Source: UBA967 sp044375555
Lineage (GTDB): Bacteria; Verrucomicrobiota; Verrucomicrobiia; Chthoniobacterales; Terrimicrobiaceae
Direction: 5' to 3'
Assembly: GCA_044375555.1 (NCBI GenBank)
Contig: JBILML010000035.1
Location: 1 to 27,051 of the forward strand
DNA length: 27,051 nt
The notes under the pieces were generated by a model. The model was not told the DNA's origin. It ran no database searches and saw nothing but the letters and a program-made list of their open reading frames with translations. The number at the start of each line of letters is the position of its first letter. Position 1 is the stretch's first letter. A program made the translations under genes and the position numbers. This document shows positions 7,439 to 15,400 of the stretch, in pieces.

Positions 7439-7924
7439 CTACCAACTCAGCCTGCGAATCTCTCCCTGCCAAGGCCACTGATCCGGACTTCTAAGCAGCC
7501 CCGCGCGCACCGGGTTCTGCCGCACATATTCCCAGCGATCATCGTAATGTTCACGCCCGCGCATTTGCCGGTCCCAATGTCCTCTTTGCCAAATCGGTTG
7601 CTCCAGCGGATCAGGCCAATTTCTTGAGGCATGCGCTTTCCATTTTTTCATCCAGAGATCCAAGCGTGGTTCGATCATCTCTCCTGGTGAACAGAAAAAA
7701 TGGATGTGATCGGGCAGGAAAATGTAGCGTCCGACAACCCAACTTTCGTCGGCATTCCAAGCGGACACGACTGCTTCCAGAGAACTCGTTCTGTCCAAAA
7801 TCCGCTTTCTTTCAAAGGAACAAACCGTCACGAGCAAAACAACTGAATGCGACCGGCCTTTGTTGACCTCGTGTGGAAAAGGCCGCTGACGCACGGGATA
7901 CCTGCCTGGCACTTCCGAGTCCAT
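7439..7924 (-). CDS. REP-associated tyrosine transposase (RAYT, Y1_Tnp family)
   Basis: A 161-residue single-domain HUH-Tyr transposase related to IS200/IS605 TnpA. RAYTs cut and join single-stranded REP hairpins at a tag tetranucleotide. The HUH motif is in LPDHIHFFCSP (about residues 70-80; His 73 and 75). The catalytic Tyr region is WEYVRQNPVRAGLL (131-144), diagnostic for RAYTs. The frame is open upstream to 8470, but that part is Arg/Pro-rich and crosses the right-hand REP pair; MDSEVPGRYPVRQR at 7924 is the likely start. Matching 76-bp REP pairs flank the gene, and related hairpins lie elsewhere in the window. The protein appears complete, so activity is plausible. Confidence 0.88.
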   Translation of the reverse strand: MDSEVPGRYPVRQRPFPHEVNKGRSHSVVLLVTVCSFERKRILDRTSSLEAVVSAWNADESWVVGRYIFLPDHIHFFCSPGEMIEPRLDLWMKKWKAHASRNWPDPLEQPIWQRGHWDRQMRGREHYDDRWEYVRQNPVRAGLLRSPDQWPWQGEIRRLSW

Positions 7925-7959
7925 TGGGCCAACGCACCAAAGATTGCGTGAGCCAGCAA

Positions 7960-7983
7960 GGAATTCGTGCAGGAATTCGTGCA
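7960..7983. repeat. Tandem 12-bp duplication next to right REP pair
   Basis: The unit GGAATTCGTGCA occurs twice in a row at 7960-7971 and 7972-7983, directly against the right REP pair. The 10-mer TGCAGGAATT within it (7968-7977) is the reverse complement of AATTCCTGCA at 7319-7328, left of the other REP pair. The two could therefore mark an outer inverted repeat of the RAYT cassette. At 10 bp, chance is not excluded. Confidence 0.6.
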
Positions 7984-8058
7984 GGAGGGACCTGCTTGTC
8001 AGGTCCGGTTCGATTTTCTCGAACACGCCGATTCGGCGCTGACAAGCAGCGCCCTCCT
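7983..8058. repeat. REP pair (BIME-like), right side of RAYT gene
   Basis: Direct copy of 7347-7422: two head-to-head hairpins (7988-8006 and 8035-8053) with the same tags, stems and CTTGT loops, and the same 76-bp length. The 14-base spacer is different and itself contains TTCGA...TCGAA. The element lies 58 bases upstream of the RAYT start and before the plus-strand gene at 8131. Together the two pairs define a 712-bp cassette. Confidence 0.9.
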
Positions 8059-8130
8059 GGAGCTGTTTTTGGGAATGCGCTTGCTCCGTCAGGGATGCGG
8101 GCCTAGGAAAACGAGCAGCCTCAATGCGCC

Positions 8131-8553
8131 ATGGACGACTTTGATTTTGAATTGGTGGATAACGAAAAGCGGCACCTCTCGAGGCATTCCCTCGCGAGGT
8201 TGAAGGCCTTGGCGCCGACTTTTTCAGAGCGTTCCCGCGAGCGTTTGGCCTGTGTGGAGCTGATCGCCGAGCGGGAGCAGGCCTTGGCGCAAGTCGCCGT
8301 GAAAGTCGCGGCACGGCGTTCGATGTGGGCGCTTTTCCTCTCGGTGGTGGCCCTTGTCGTTCCGATCGTTCTTTTTGTCGCCTGGACGATGTTCCAGCAA
8401 AAGTCCGCCGAGGAACCCCGCTATGAGCGTCCGCGCCCCGTCGTGCGCAATATTCCGACTCCGGAGCCAACTCCCGAGCCAGAACCCGAACCGGAGAAGA
8501 CCCCCGAGCCGCTTCCCGCCTCGCTGGGCGAGTTGCCAGGGCCTACGCTCTGA
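8131..8553 (+). CDS. Membrane protein with proline/glutamate-rich tail
   Basis: Family not recognised. The 140-residue protein has a charged N-terminal region rich in Arg, Glu and Leu (about 10-62, probably helical). One transmembrane segment follows (about 65-88, MWALFLSVVALVVPIVLFVAW), then a Pro-Glu repeat tail (PTPEPTPEPEPEPEKTPEP at about 110-127). The tail resembles TonB-like periplasm-spanning linkers, but there is no TonB C-terminal domain. The final 11 bases overlap the end of the convergent rsmE gene. Confidence 0.72.
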   Translation: MDDFDFELVDNEKRHLSRHSLARLKALAPTFSERSRERLACVELIAEREQALAQVAVKVAARRSMWALFLSVVALVVPIVLFVAWTMFQQKSAEEPRYERPRPVVRNIPTPEPTPEPEPEPEKTPEPLPASLGELPGPTL

Positions 8554-9295
8554 CGGGAGTAAACAGCTCGTGCGCGAGCACGCTCAGGCAGTAGATCGCG
8601 GCCGTCTCGGTGCGGAGAATGATCGGACCGAGAGAAATTGGTTGGCACCCGTGGCTTTTGGCCAAGGCGATTTCCGCCGGAGTAAAATCTCCCTCCGGGC
8701 CGACAAATACCGTGACTTCGCGGGGCAGGTGGCCGTGCTGCGAGGAATAGTCGGCGAGGACTTCCTTGAGCGTGCGCGCATCGGGTTGGAGGGATGCGAT
8801 GAGGAGTAGGGATTTTTTGTCGAGGCGTTCGAGGAATTCCCGGGGAGGAACTGGTGCGGCAATTTCGGGAAGATGGTTTTGCCCGCACTGCTTGCAAGCT
8901 TCGAGAGCCACGGCCTGCCACTTCTCACGCTTCTTGGCGATTTCATCCGCCTCGAGTTGGACAATCGTTCGGTCGGAAAGGAGCGGCACGACCCGTATGG
9001 CGCCAAGTTCCACGGCCTTCTGCACGATGAGATCCATGTTTTTTCCCTTGGGCACGGCTTGAGCGAGCGTGATCGCGCAGGGTGGTGGCGGGGTTTTGGC
9101 GGGAGCCGAGATTTTGAGGACGACGCGGGAGCCGTTCTTGGAATCGATCAGCGCGGAAGCCTCGCGGCCTTGACCATCAAAAACAGTCGCACGGTCGCCG
9201 ATTTCCAGGCGCAGGACATTAAGGCAATGGTGGGACTCCGATTCGTCGAGTGTGGCGGATTCCCAGTTTTCAGGAGCGAGATGGAAGCGGTGCAT
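8543..9295 (-). CDS. rsmE: 16S rRNA (uracil-1498-N3)-methyltransferase
   Basis: RsmE methylates N3 of U1498 in 16S rRNA using S-adenosylmethionine. The 250-residue length fits the family. Motifs present are HHCLNVLRLEIGD near the N-terminus (PUA-like domain), AQAVPKGKNMDLIVQKAVELG (middle), and the SPOUT knot signatures VGPEGDFTPAEIALA and SLGPIILRTETAAI at the C-terminus. The frame extends upstream to 9406, but ATG at 9295 (MHRFHL) matches the normal family start. The first 26 bases overlap the 3' end of the RmlD-like gene upstream, which points to coupled translation. Confidence 0.93.
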   Translation of the reverse strand: MHRFHLAPENWESATLDESESHHCLNVLRLEIGDRATVFDGQGREASALIDSKNGSRVVLKISAPAKTPPPPCAITLAQAVPKGKNMDLIVQKAVELGAIRVVPLLSDRTIVQLEADEIAKKREKWQAVALEACKQCGQNHLPEIAAPVPPREFLERLDKKSLLLIASLQPDARTLKEVLADYSSQHGHLPREVTVFVGPEGDFTPAEIALAKSHGCQPISLGPIILRTETAAIYCLSVLAHELFTPVRA

Positions 9296-10163
9296 ATTTT
9301 TCGAAAATGTAGTCTCGGAGCGCGGCGTGCCAGTGACGCGGGGTGATTCCCGTGGCGGCCGCGAGCTTGGAGGTGGAAAGGATGGAAAAAACAGGGCGCG
9401 GCGCAATGAATTGTTTCATCTGCGAGAGGGGAACGCCTCTGACCTTCGTGGTCTTCAAGGCCAGACCGGCCTCGGCGGCAAATTCGAGGGCCTTCTCGCC
9501 ATACTCCCGCCACGAGCAAGAACCCGCGTTGCAGGCGTGGTAGAGGCCGCCTGGCAAGGGCTGAGAAAGAAATGGCTCGAGCCAATGGGCGACATCCGGC
9601 GCGTAGGTCGGAGCGGAAAATTTGTCATCCACCGCTTCCACATGGTCGTTCTCGAGAGCGCGCTGAATGATCATATCTACAAACGAGGGCTTCGCCGGGC
9701 CAAAGACCCACGACACGCGCACGACGAGGTGCGCAGGCGAATCGGCAAGAACGAGGTTTTCGCCGTCGAGTTTGGTTTGGCCATACCAACCGCCGGGATT
9801 CGCCGGATCAGTCTCCGCGTAGGGAGCCTCTTTTTTCCCGTCGAAGACATAGTCTGTGCTGAAATGAATGAACCGCGCGCCGCGCCGGGAGGCAGATTCC
9901 GCCATGACCTGTGGGGCCAGGGCGTTGACCGTTCGTGCCTCCTCCCGGGCGCTTTCGCAGCCATCCACATTCGTCGCGCCAGAGCCATTCACTAAAACAT
10001 CAAACGCCACTCCGGCGAGTTGCGATCGGAGTTTTTCGAGATTCGAGACATCGGCCTCCGCGCGGCCCCAGGAAACGACTTCGTGGTTTTGTGACCAGCT
10101 TTCCGCGAGCGATGCGGCCAGGCGACCCCGGCCACCGAGGATCAGGATTTTTTTCGAGGACAT
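9270..10163 (-). CDS. rfbD: RmlD-family dTDP-4-dehydrorhamnose reductase-like protein
   Basis: A 297-residue SDR of the RmlD_sub_bind family, whose type member makes dTDP-L-rhamnose by NAD(P)H reduction. Evidence is the Rossmann start KKILILGGRGRLAASLAESW, VNGSGATNVDGCE, the catalytic stretch HFSTDYVFDGKKEAPYAE followed by WYGQTKLDGE (Tyr and Lys of YxxxK), VVRVSWVFGP, and SAPTYAPDVAHWL. The C-terminal GLYHACNAGSCSWREYG and APRPVFSILSTSKL are typical substrate-domain motifs. ATG at 10163 sits just before the Rossmann strand; 18 upstream codons look untranslated. No rmlA, rmlB or rmlC is nearby, so the substrate may differ. It is divergent from prmC (87 bp between starts) and overlaps rsmE by 26 bases. 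Confidence 0.85.
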   Translation of the reverse strand: MSSKKILILGGRGRLAASLAESWSQNHEVVSWGRAEADVSNLEKLRSQLAGVAFDVLVNGSGATNVDGCESAREEARTVNALAPQVMAESASRRGARFIHFSTDYVFDGKKEAPYAETDPANPGGWYGQTKLDGENLVLADSPAHLVVRVSWVFGPAKPSFVDMIIQRALENDHVEAVDDKFSAPTYAPDVAHWLEPFLSQPLPGGLYHACNAGSCSWREYGEKALEFAAEAGLALKTTKVRGVPLSQMKQFIAPRPVFSILSTSKLAAATGITPRHWHAALRDYIFEKYAPLPSRS

Positions 10164-10250
10164 GGAAAAAAGATTAAGCGCGCGGATTCGACGCGCACAG
10201 CTGGAAAAATTTTCCATCGGGTCCTGGATGGCGTATCAACTTCGCTTTCC

Positions 10251-11087
10251 ATGATGACCGTCCTCGAAGTCTTGAACGCCGCGACCTCCTACCTCCAAAA
10301 GCAGGGCGTCGAGAGCCCAAGGCTCAACGCCGAGCACTTGCTGGCGCATTCGCTCGGAATGCCGAGGAGAATGGATCTCTACCTCGCCTTCGACCGTCCG
10401 CTTGGCGAACAGGACCGTGCCCCGCTGCGCGATCTCGTGAAGCGCCGCTCCGAGGGCGTGCCTCTCCAGCACTTGCTCGGAACGGTGGAATTTCTCGGCC
10501 GCGAATTTCTTTGCGACGCCCGGGGATTGATTCCCCGACCCGAAACCGAGGAATTGGTCGAGTTGGTTTTGAAATCTGCGCCCTCCGCGATGTCATTTCT
10601 CGATGTCGGCACCGGCAGCGGGGTGATCGCGCTTTCTCTGGCTTTGGAAAAACCCGAAGCCCGCGTCAACGCCTGTGACTTTTTACCCCAAGCCTTGGCC
10701 TTAGCCGCCGAAAACCGCGCCCGGTATGGACTCGAGGCGCGCGTCGGGTTGATCGAATCCGATTTGCTCGCGGCGGTGGAGGGTTCGTTCGATGTGGTAG
10801 TCGCCAATCTCCCCTACATCCCGACGGCGGAAATCTCCGGACTTTCCAGGGAGGTTTTGCAAGATCCCATTTCCGCGTTGGATGGCGGGGATGACGGTCT
10901 GAGACTCATCGAGCGTTTGGCGGACCAACTTCCCAAGCATCTTTCCCCAAGTGGCTTCCTGGCCCTCGAGATCGGCCACGACCAATCGGAAAAAGTCATC
11001 TCCCTGCTGAATGACCGAGGATTTCAAGAAGTCCTCGCCCATGCCGACCACCAGGGGCGCAACCGCTTCGTCACCGCCCGCTCTTAG
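10251..11087 (+). CDS. prmC: Peptide chain release factor glutamine methyltransferase
   Basis: PrmC (HemK) methylates the Gln of the GGQ motif of release factors RF1 and RF2. The 278-residue protein has the helical N-terminal domain (about 1-85, SPRLNAEHLLAHSLGM), the linker motif LIPRPETEELVELVL (93-107), SAM-binding motif FLDVGTGSGVIALSLAL (116-132), and the catalytic motif ANLPYIP (185-191). Most PrmC proteins have NPPY here; this one has NLPY, a conservative change beside the essential Asn. ATG at 10251 is followed by a second ATG, so either may be used. Divergent from the RmlD-like gene. Confidence 0.93.
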   Translation: MMTVLEVLNAATSYLQKQGVESPRLNAEHLLAHSLGMPRRMDLYLAFDRPLGEQDRAPLRDLVKRRSEGVPLQHLLGTVEFLGREFLCDARGLIPRPETEELVELVLKSAPSAMSFLDVGTGSGVIALSLALEKPEARVNACDFLPQALALAAENRARYGLEARVGLIESDLLAAVEGSFDVVVANLPYIPTAEISGLSREVLQDPISALDGGDDGLRLIERLADQLPKHLSPSGFLALEIGHDQSEKVISLLNDRGFQEVLAHADHQGRNRFVTARS

Positions 11088-11144
11088 CTCGAAGACACCC
11101 CAGGATTTAAACGGGGATGCTTGGCAGGGCGGGCTCTCCATCCA

Positions 11145-11924
11145 TCAGGCGATTCCAAGAATCCAGCCTTCCACACTGGCTTCCCATTGCTCAGGCGGGC
11201 TCAAGGGTGGGTGAAAATAGGCGCTTAATTTTCCTGCCGCATCGGTTTCCTGCATCCAGCGAGCCGCGCTGTAGGCGTCGTGCTGGTCGGGGGTCCGATC
11301 CTCGATCGGGAAGGTTTTGCTCCAAAGGGAAGGATAGACCTCGGCGATCACGGAGCGATCCGCCGGGGGAGTCCAACCCTCGAATGGCCAGAAATGCAGG
11401 CGCGGGCCGAGTTCGCGGCGAAGGTGAAGAAGCCACGGCAGGCCGGCATGGGTGGATTTCGCGACCGTGCCTTGCACATCGAAATGAAAAACCGATTTGG
11501 CGCGACAGCGGAGTTCCGTCTGGCGTCGCCATCGGGCAAGCCCCGTCCGGGCCGCCCCATTCCCCGTGCTCCCATCACGAATAAAATCCACATAGATGTT
11601 TTTCTTATCCGTGGGCCAGTGTTGGTGGAAGTCTTCGAGGAATGTCGGCCAGTCGGGAACGATTCGATGCACCTCGAAATACCGAAGCGGAAAGGAAAAC
11701 GCATGGTCGATGCCGACAAGCGTCGGGGGCCCTTCGCGGAGGGTTTCCGCGAGCCACTTGGCCACGCCCCGGCGAGTCCAATACTTGCGTGGGCTGGGTG
11801 GCGGAAGAACCTCGGTGGGCGTTTCGGAATGCGTGGCCATATAAACGCGAAGGCCCTTCAAACTGCAGTCCGGCGTCCGCGCTCCGGAGTAGTCGATGCC
11901 GAGGTAGCGTTCAAATTGAGGCAT
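11145..11924 (-). CDS. DUF429-like protein with RNase H fold
   Basis: A 259-residue protein with an acidic-residue pattern typical of RNase H-like predicted nucleases such as DUF429: YLGIDYSGA (Asp 11), VGIDHAFSFP (Asp 73), IAEVYPSLW (Glu 195), and TPDQHDAYSAARW (Asp 213 and Asp 216). The central part includes FDVQGTVAKSTHAGLPWLLHLRR. I place it by motif order only; the activity is unproven for the group. It is convergent with prmC (57 bases between stops), and its start faces the repeat island (11925-12430), which must hold its promoter. Confidence 0.72.
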   Translation of the reverse strand: MPQFERYLGIDYSGARTPDCSLKGLRVYMATHSETPTEVLPPPSPRKYWTRRGVAKWLAETLREGPPTLVGIDHAFSFPLRYFEVHRIVPDWPTFLEDFHQHWPTDKKNIYVDFIRDGSTGNGAARTGLARWRRQTELRCRAKSVFHFDVQGTVAKSTHAGLPWLLHLRRELGPRLHFWPFEGWTPPADRSVIAEVYPSLWSKTFPIEDRTPDQHDAYSAARWMQETDAAGKLSAYFHPPLSPPEQWEASVEGWILGIA

Positions 11925-11990
11925 GGTCGGTCAGGCGGCCGTGAGTTCGGCAGCGGCGGGGCGGTCGCTGCCCTCCAAAACCTGAATCCT

Positions 11991-12016
11991 CACACGAAGC
12001 CTCAAAGCCACGAAGG
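11991..12016 (+). repeat. CACGAAG-type intergenic repeat
   Basis: The plus strand shows CACACGAAG, CCTCAAAG and CCACGAAGGA in succession, a short imperfect tandem pattern. It belongs to the same general class of purine-rich intergenic strings as 1031-1061 (CCACCGAGGACACAGAG on minus). Function unknown. Confidence 0.5.
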
Positions 12017-12030
12017 AAGTCTGTTGTGGC

Positions 12031-12050
12031 AACGGCAGTCCTCTGCCGTT
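12031..12050. repeat. Perfect 8-bp hairpin AACGGCAG/CTGCCGTT
   Basis: AACGGCAG, a TCCT loop and CTGCCGTT form a perfect stem, followed on plus by TTT. It looks like an intrinsic terminator on the plus strand, but no plus-strand gene ends nearby. Given the surroundings it is more likely another dispersed palindrome. Confidence 0.65.
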
Positions 12051-12283
12051 TTTAAAGCAAACAGCGAATGAGGCAAATCCTCGCGAATCGAAAATTGTAG
12101 CCGACCTGCGTTGTTGTAGCGCGAGCGCGCCGTAGCAGGCCGCCGCCATCTGGTTGCTGAGGCAGAGCCATTGCTTGATATGTGAATATGTGGGACTGAC
12201 CCCCAGGGGAGAGCGGCTTCCGCTGACGGGAAGTCCATGGGTGAGAGTCGTCGCATGGGGAGAAACAGCAGCCAACAAAATTT

Positions 12284-12307
12284 GGAGGGACGACCTCTGT
12301 GTCGTCC
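12284..12307 (+). repeat. REP hairpin, GGAGG tag, CTCTGT loop
   Basis: Tag GGAGG, stem GACGAC, loop CTCTGT, stem GTCGTC and a final C, on plus. It has the same layout as the RAYT-flanking hairpins, and the same stem and loop as 12375-12397. Confidence 0.85.
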
Positions 12308-12327
12308 TTGGAAAAAGCGAGTGATGC

Positions 12328-12351
12328 GGCGCCGACGGAGCGGCGCCCTCC
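12328..12351 (-). repeat. REP hairpin, GGAGG tag, CTCCGT loop
   Basis: On minus: tag GGAGG, stem GCGCCG, loop CTCCGT, stem CGGCGC and a final C. The loop is identical to the two copies inside uvrA (15063-15086 and 17385-17408). Confidence 0.85.
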
Positions 12352-12374
12352 AGGGCATGGGGGCGCGATTTATT

Positions 12375-12397
12375 GGAGGACGACCTCTGTGTCGTCC
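12375..12397 (+). repeat. REP hairpin, GGAG tag, CTCTGT loop
   Basis: On plus: GGAG-GACGAC stem, CTCTGT loop, GTCGTC stem. It is a near-identical copy of 12284-12307 with one G fewer in the tag, 33 bases before the uvrA stop codon. Confidence 0.85.
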
Positions 12398-12430
12398 GGG
12401 GATTTGGGCGCGATGGCGCAGCACCCCAAG

Positions 12431-15400
12431 TTAGAGGATTTCGAGGAGGAAGGGGGCGGTGCGGCTGGTTTTCGACTGGGCGATTTTTTCGGGGGTTCCG
12501 GTGGCGACGACTTTGCCGCCTTGGGAGCCGGCTTCGGGGCCGATGTCGAGGATGTGGTCGGCTTCGGCGATGATGTCGAGGTGGTGTTCGATTACGACCA
12601 CTGTGCCGCCTTCGTCCACGAGGCGGTGGAGGACTTGGATCAACTGCGCGACATCGTGGGCGTGGAGGCCGATGGTGGGCTCCTCGAGGATGTAGAGGAT
12701 GGATTTGCCTTTGCGGGTGGTGCGGATTTCCTCGGCGGCGGAGGTGGCTCGGCGGGCGAGCTGGGTGACGAGTTTGATGCGCTGGGCTTCGCCGCCGCTG
12801 AGCGTGGGGCTGGGCTGGCCGAGCTTGAGGTAGCCGAGGCCGGTTTCCTGGAGGAGCGAGAGCGGACGGCGGATTTTCGGGTGGGCGGCGAAGAACTCGA
12901 CCGCCTGCTCGATAGTCATGTCCATCACATCGCCGATGGATTTTCCGTTGTAGAGGATTTCGAGGGTGGAGGGGTTGTAGCGGCGTCCATTGCAGTCCTG
13001 GCAGGGCATGTAGGAGGCGGGGAGGAAATTCATCTCGAGCTTGATGACGCCCTGGCCCAGGCAGGCTTCGCAGCGGCCGCCCTCGTTGTTGAAGGAGAAG
13101 CGGCTGTTCGTGTAGCCGCGCATGCGGGCGGCGGGGAGGCTGGCGAAGAGTTTTCGGATTTCGTCGAAGACCTTCACATAGGTGGCGGGGGTGGAGCGGG
13201 AGGTTTTGCCGATCGGGGATTGGTCGACCTCGAGGACGCCGCCGAGGTTTTCAAATCCGCTGATGCCGGTGTGGAGGTCGGAGTGGAGTGGGGCGCGTTT
13301 GCGGGTGAGGGCGTCGCGCACGGCGGGAACGACGATGCCGCGGATGAGGGTGGATTTGCCGGAACCGGAGACTCCGGTGAGGACGGTGAGGCGGTGGAGG
13401 GGAATGCGGACGGATTCGTTTTGGATGTTGTGGAGGCGGCAGCCTTTGAGTTCGAGCCACTCGTCAGCGGCAGGGCGGCGTGATCCGCGAATCGGGTGCT
13501 TCATCGGCTCGCGGAGGGCGCGGGCGGTGTGGGAGGTCGGGTGCTCGAGGATTTCGGCGAGGGTGCCGCTGGTGACGATTTCGCCACCTCGGCTGCCGGC
13601 ACCGGGGCCGAGGTCGATGATGCGGTCGGCGCGGCGCATGGTTTCCTCGTCATGCTCGACGACAACGAGCGAGTTGCCTTTTTTGGCGAGGGTTTGGAGG
13701 GCGTCGAGCAGGCGTTCGTTGTCGCGCGGGTGGAGGCCGATGGTCGGCTCGTCCAAAACATACAGCACGCCACGGAGGTTCGAGCCGAGCTGGGCGGCGA
13801 GGCGGATGCGCTGGGATTCGCCGCCGGAGAGGGTTTTCGCCGAGCGGTCGAGCGCGAGGTAGTCGAGGCCGACCTTGGCGAGGAAGCTCAGGCGCTGGCG
13901 GATTTCCGTGACGATGTCGCGGGCGACCTCGGCGGCGGGGCCGGTGAATTCCAGCGAATCGCAGAGCGAGAGGGCGGCGGAGGCCGGCGAGTGGGTGAAG
14001 TCCGCGATGGAGGTTTTTTGGATGCGGACATGGGTGGCGGTTTCGTTGAGGCGCGTGCCTTTGCAAATCGGGCAGGGGCGGGGTTCTTCATCCTCGAGTC
14101 CCTCATGGCGGCGCTCCTCGTCGAGTTCGGCCTCGATGGCGGATTCGAAATCATGGTCGCCGGAGCCAAGGCCTTTCCAGACCTCGCCAAAACCTCGGCA
14201 GTGCTGGCACCAGCCGTGCGGGGAGTTGAAGGAAAACAGGCGGGGGTCGAGGGGCTCGAACGCGCGCTGGCACGAGGGGCAATTCATCTCGGTGCTGAGC
14301 GTGGTGGATTTGCCCTTGGCATCGACGAGGCGGGCGGTGCCTTTGCCAAGGCGGAGGGCCTTGCGCACGAGGTCGTCGGCTTTTTTCAAATCCGGCGCAT
14401 CGAGTTCGCCAACGATGGCGTCGATCGTGTGCTCCTTGAAGCGTTCGAGTTTTTGGAAGGCGTCCACGGCAACGCGGTCTCCATCGACGATGAGGGTTTC
14501 GATGCCTTGGCGGGCGGCGGCGCGGGCGACTTCGGTGTGGAAGCCTTTGCGGCCTTTCACAAGGTTCGCGAGGATTTTGACGGGGCCCTTGGCGGCGTGG
14601 GCGCTGACTTCCTCGGCGATGGCGGTGGGGGTGCGGCTGGCGACGGCGACGTCGCAGTCGGGGCAAAATTGGGTGCCGAGTTTCGAGAAGAGGAGGCGGA
14701 GGAAGTGGTAGATCTCGGTGACGGTGGCGACGGTGGATTTGCCGCCGCCGCGTGTGACGCGCTGCTCGATGGCAACGCTGGGCGGAAGGCCTTCGATCGA
14801 GTCCACATCGGGCTTTTCGAGTTGGTCCACAAACTGGCGGGCGTAGGCCGACATGCTGTCGAGGAAGCGGCGCTGGCCTTCGGCGAAGAGGATGTCGAAG
14901 GCGAGGGTCGATTTGCCCGAGCCGCTGAGGCCGGTGACGACGACCATGCCGTCACGCGGGATGTCGATGTCGATGTTCTTGAGGTTGTGCTCGCGGGCGC
15001 CTCGGACGGAGATGAAATTCGAGCGCGGGGGAAGGGGAAGTGGGGATTCCTCGAGCAGCGAAGGACCCGACGGAGCGGGTCCCTCCAGGAGAATTTTGAG
15101 GAAGCGGGCGGTGTGGGACTCAGGGGATTCGAGGATTTTTTCGGGGGTTCCCGCGGCGACGATTTGGCCGCCCTCGTCGCCGCCTTCGGGACCGAGGTCG
15201 ATGACCCAGTCCGCGCACTTCACCACTTCGAGGTTGTGCTCGATGACGATGACGCTGTTTCCCTCATCCACGAGGCGGTGGAAGACTTTGACGAGCAGGG
15301 CGACATCGTCGAAGTGGAGGCCGGTGGTGGGTTCGTCGAAGATGAGGAGGGCCTTTTCGCGGGATTGGCGGATGAGGTGGTGGACGAGTTTGAGGCGCTG

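Larger units (their letters stand above)
11925..12430. repeat. Gene-free island of palindromic repeats
   Basis: These 506 bases hold no convincing gene. In order they contain a CACGAAG-type string (11991-12016), an AACGGCAG/CTGCCGTT hairpin (12031-12050), and a GTAG-rich stretch around 12108-12138 with GCGC-GA-GCGC. Next come the phrase GTGGGACTGACCCC (12190-12204) and three GGAGG-tagged REP hairpins (12284-12307 plus, 12328-12351 minus, 12375-12397 plus). GGGCGCGAT is repeated after the second and third hairpins (12361 and 12406). The island lies just past the uvrA stop and upstream of the DUF429-like gene. Confidence 0.8.

Noticed and set aside
6208..7494. Open reading frame of 428 codons on plus, opposite the LolC/E permease
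   Set aside because: It is the antisense mirror of a clear permease; His/Glu/Asp-rich with no motifs.
7925..8470. N-terminal extension of the RAYT frame
   Set aside because: It would read through the right REP pair and into the opposite strand of the gene at 8131; it is Arg/Pro-rich and absent from the family.
11088..11144. Bidirectional terminator between prmC and the DUF429-like gene
   Set aside because: Only a CCCC/GGGG pair with a long loop was found, with no T-run on either strand.
12031..12053. Intrinsic terminator on plus
   Set aside because: The hairpin and short T-run fit, but no plus-strand gene precedes it; the nearest plus-strand gene ends at 11087 with a minus-strand gene between.
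12179..12205. Remnant of a second transposase around GTGGGACTGACCCC
   Set aside because: The phrase resembles sequence often seen next to Y1-type transposases, but no conserved protein motif could be read in any frame around it.
12284..12397. CRISPR-like repeats
   Set aside because: The two identical-stem hairpins are separated by another hairpin of opposite orientation, not by regular spacers, and no cas gene is present.
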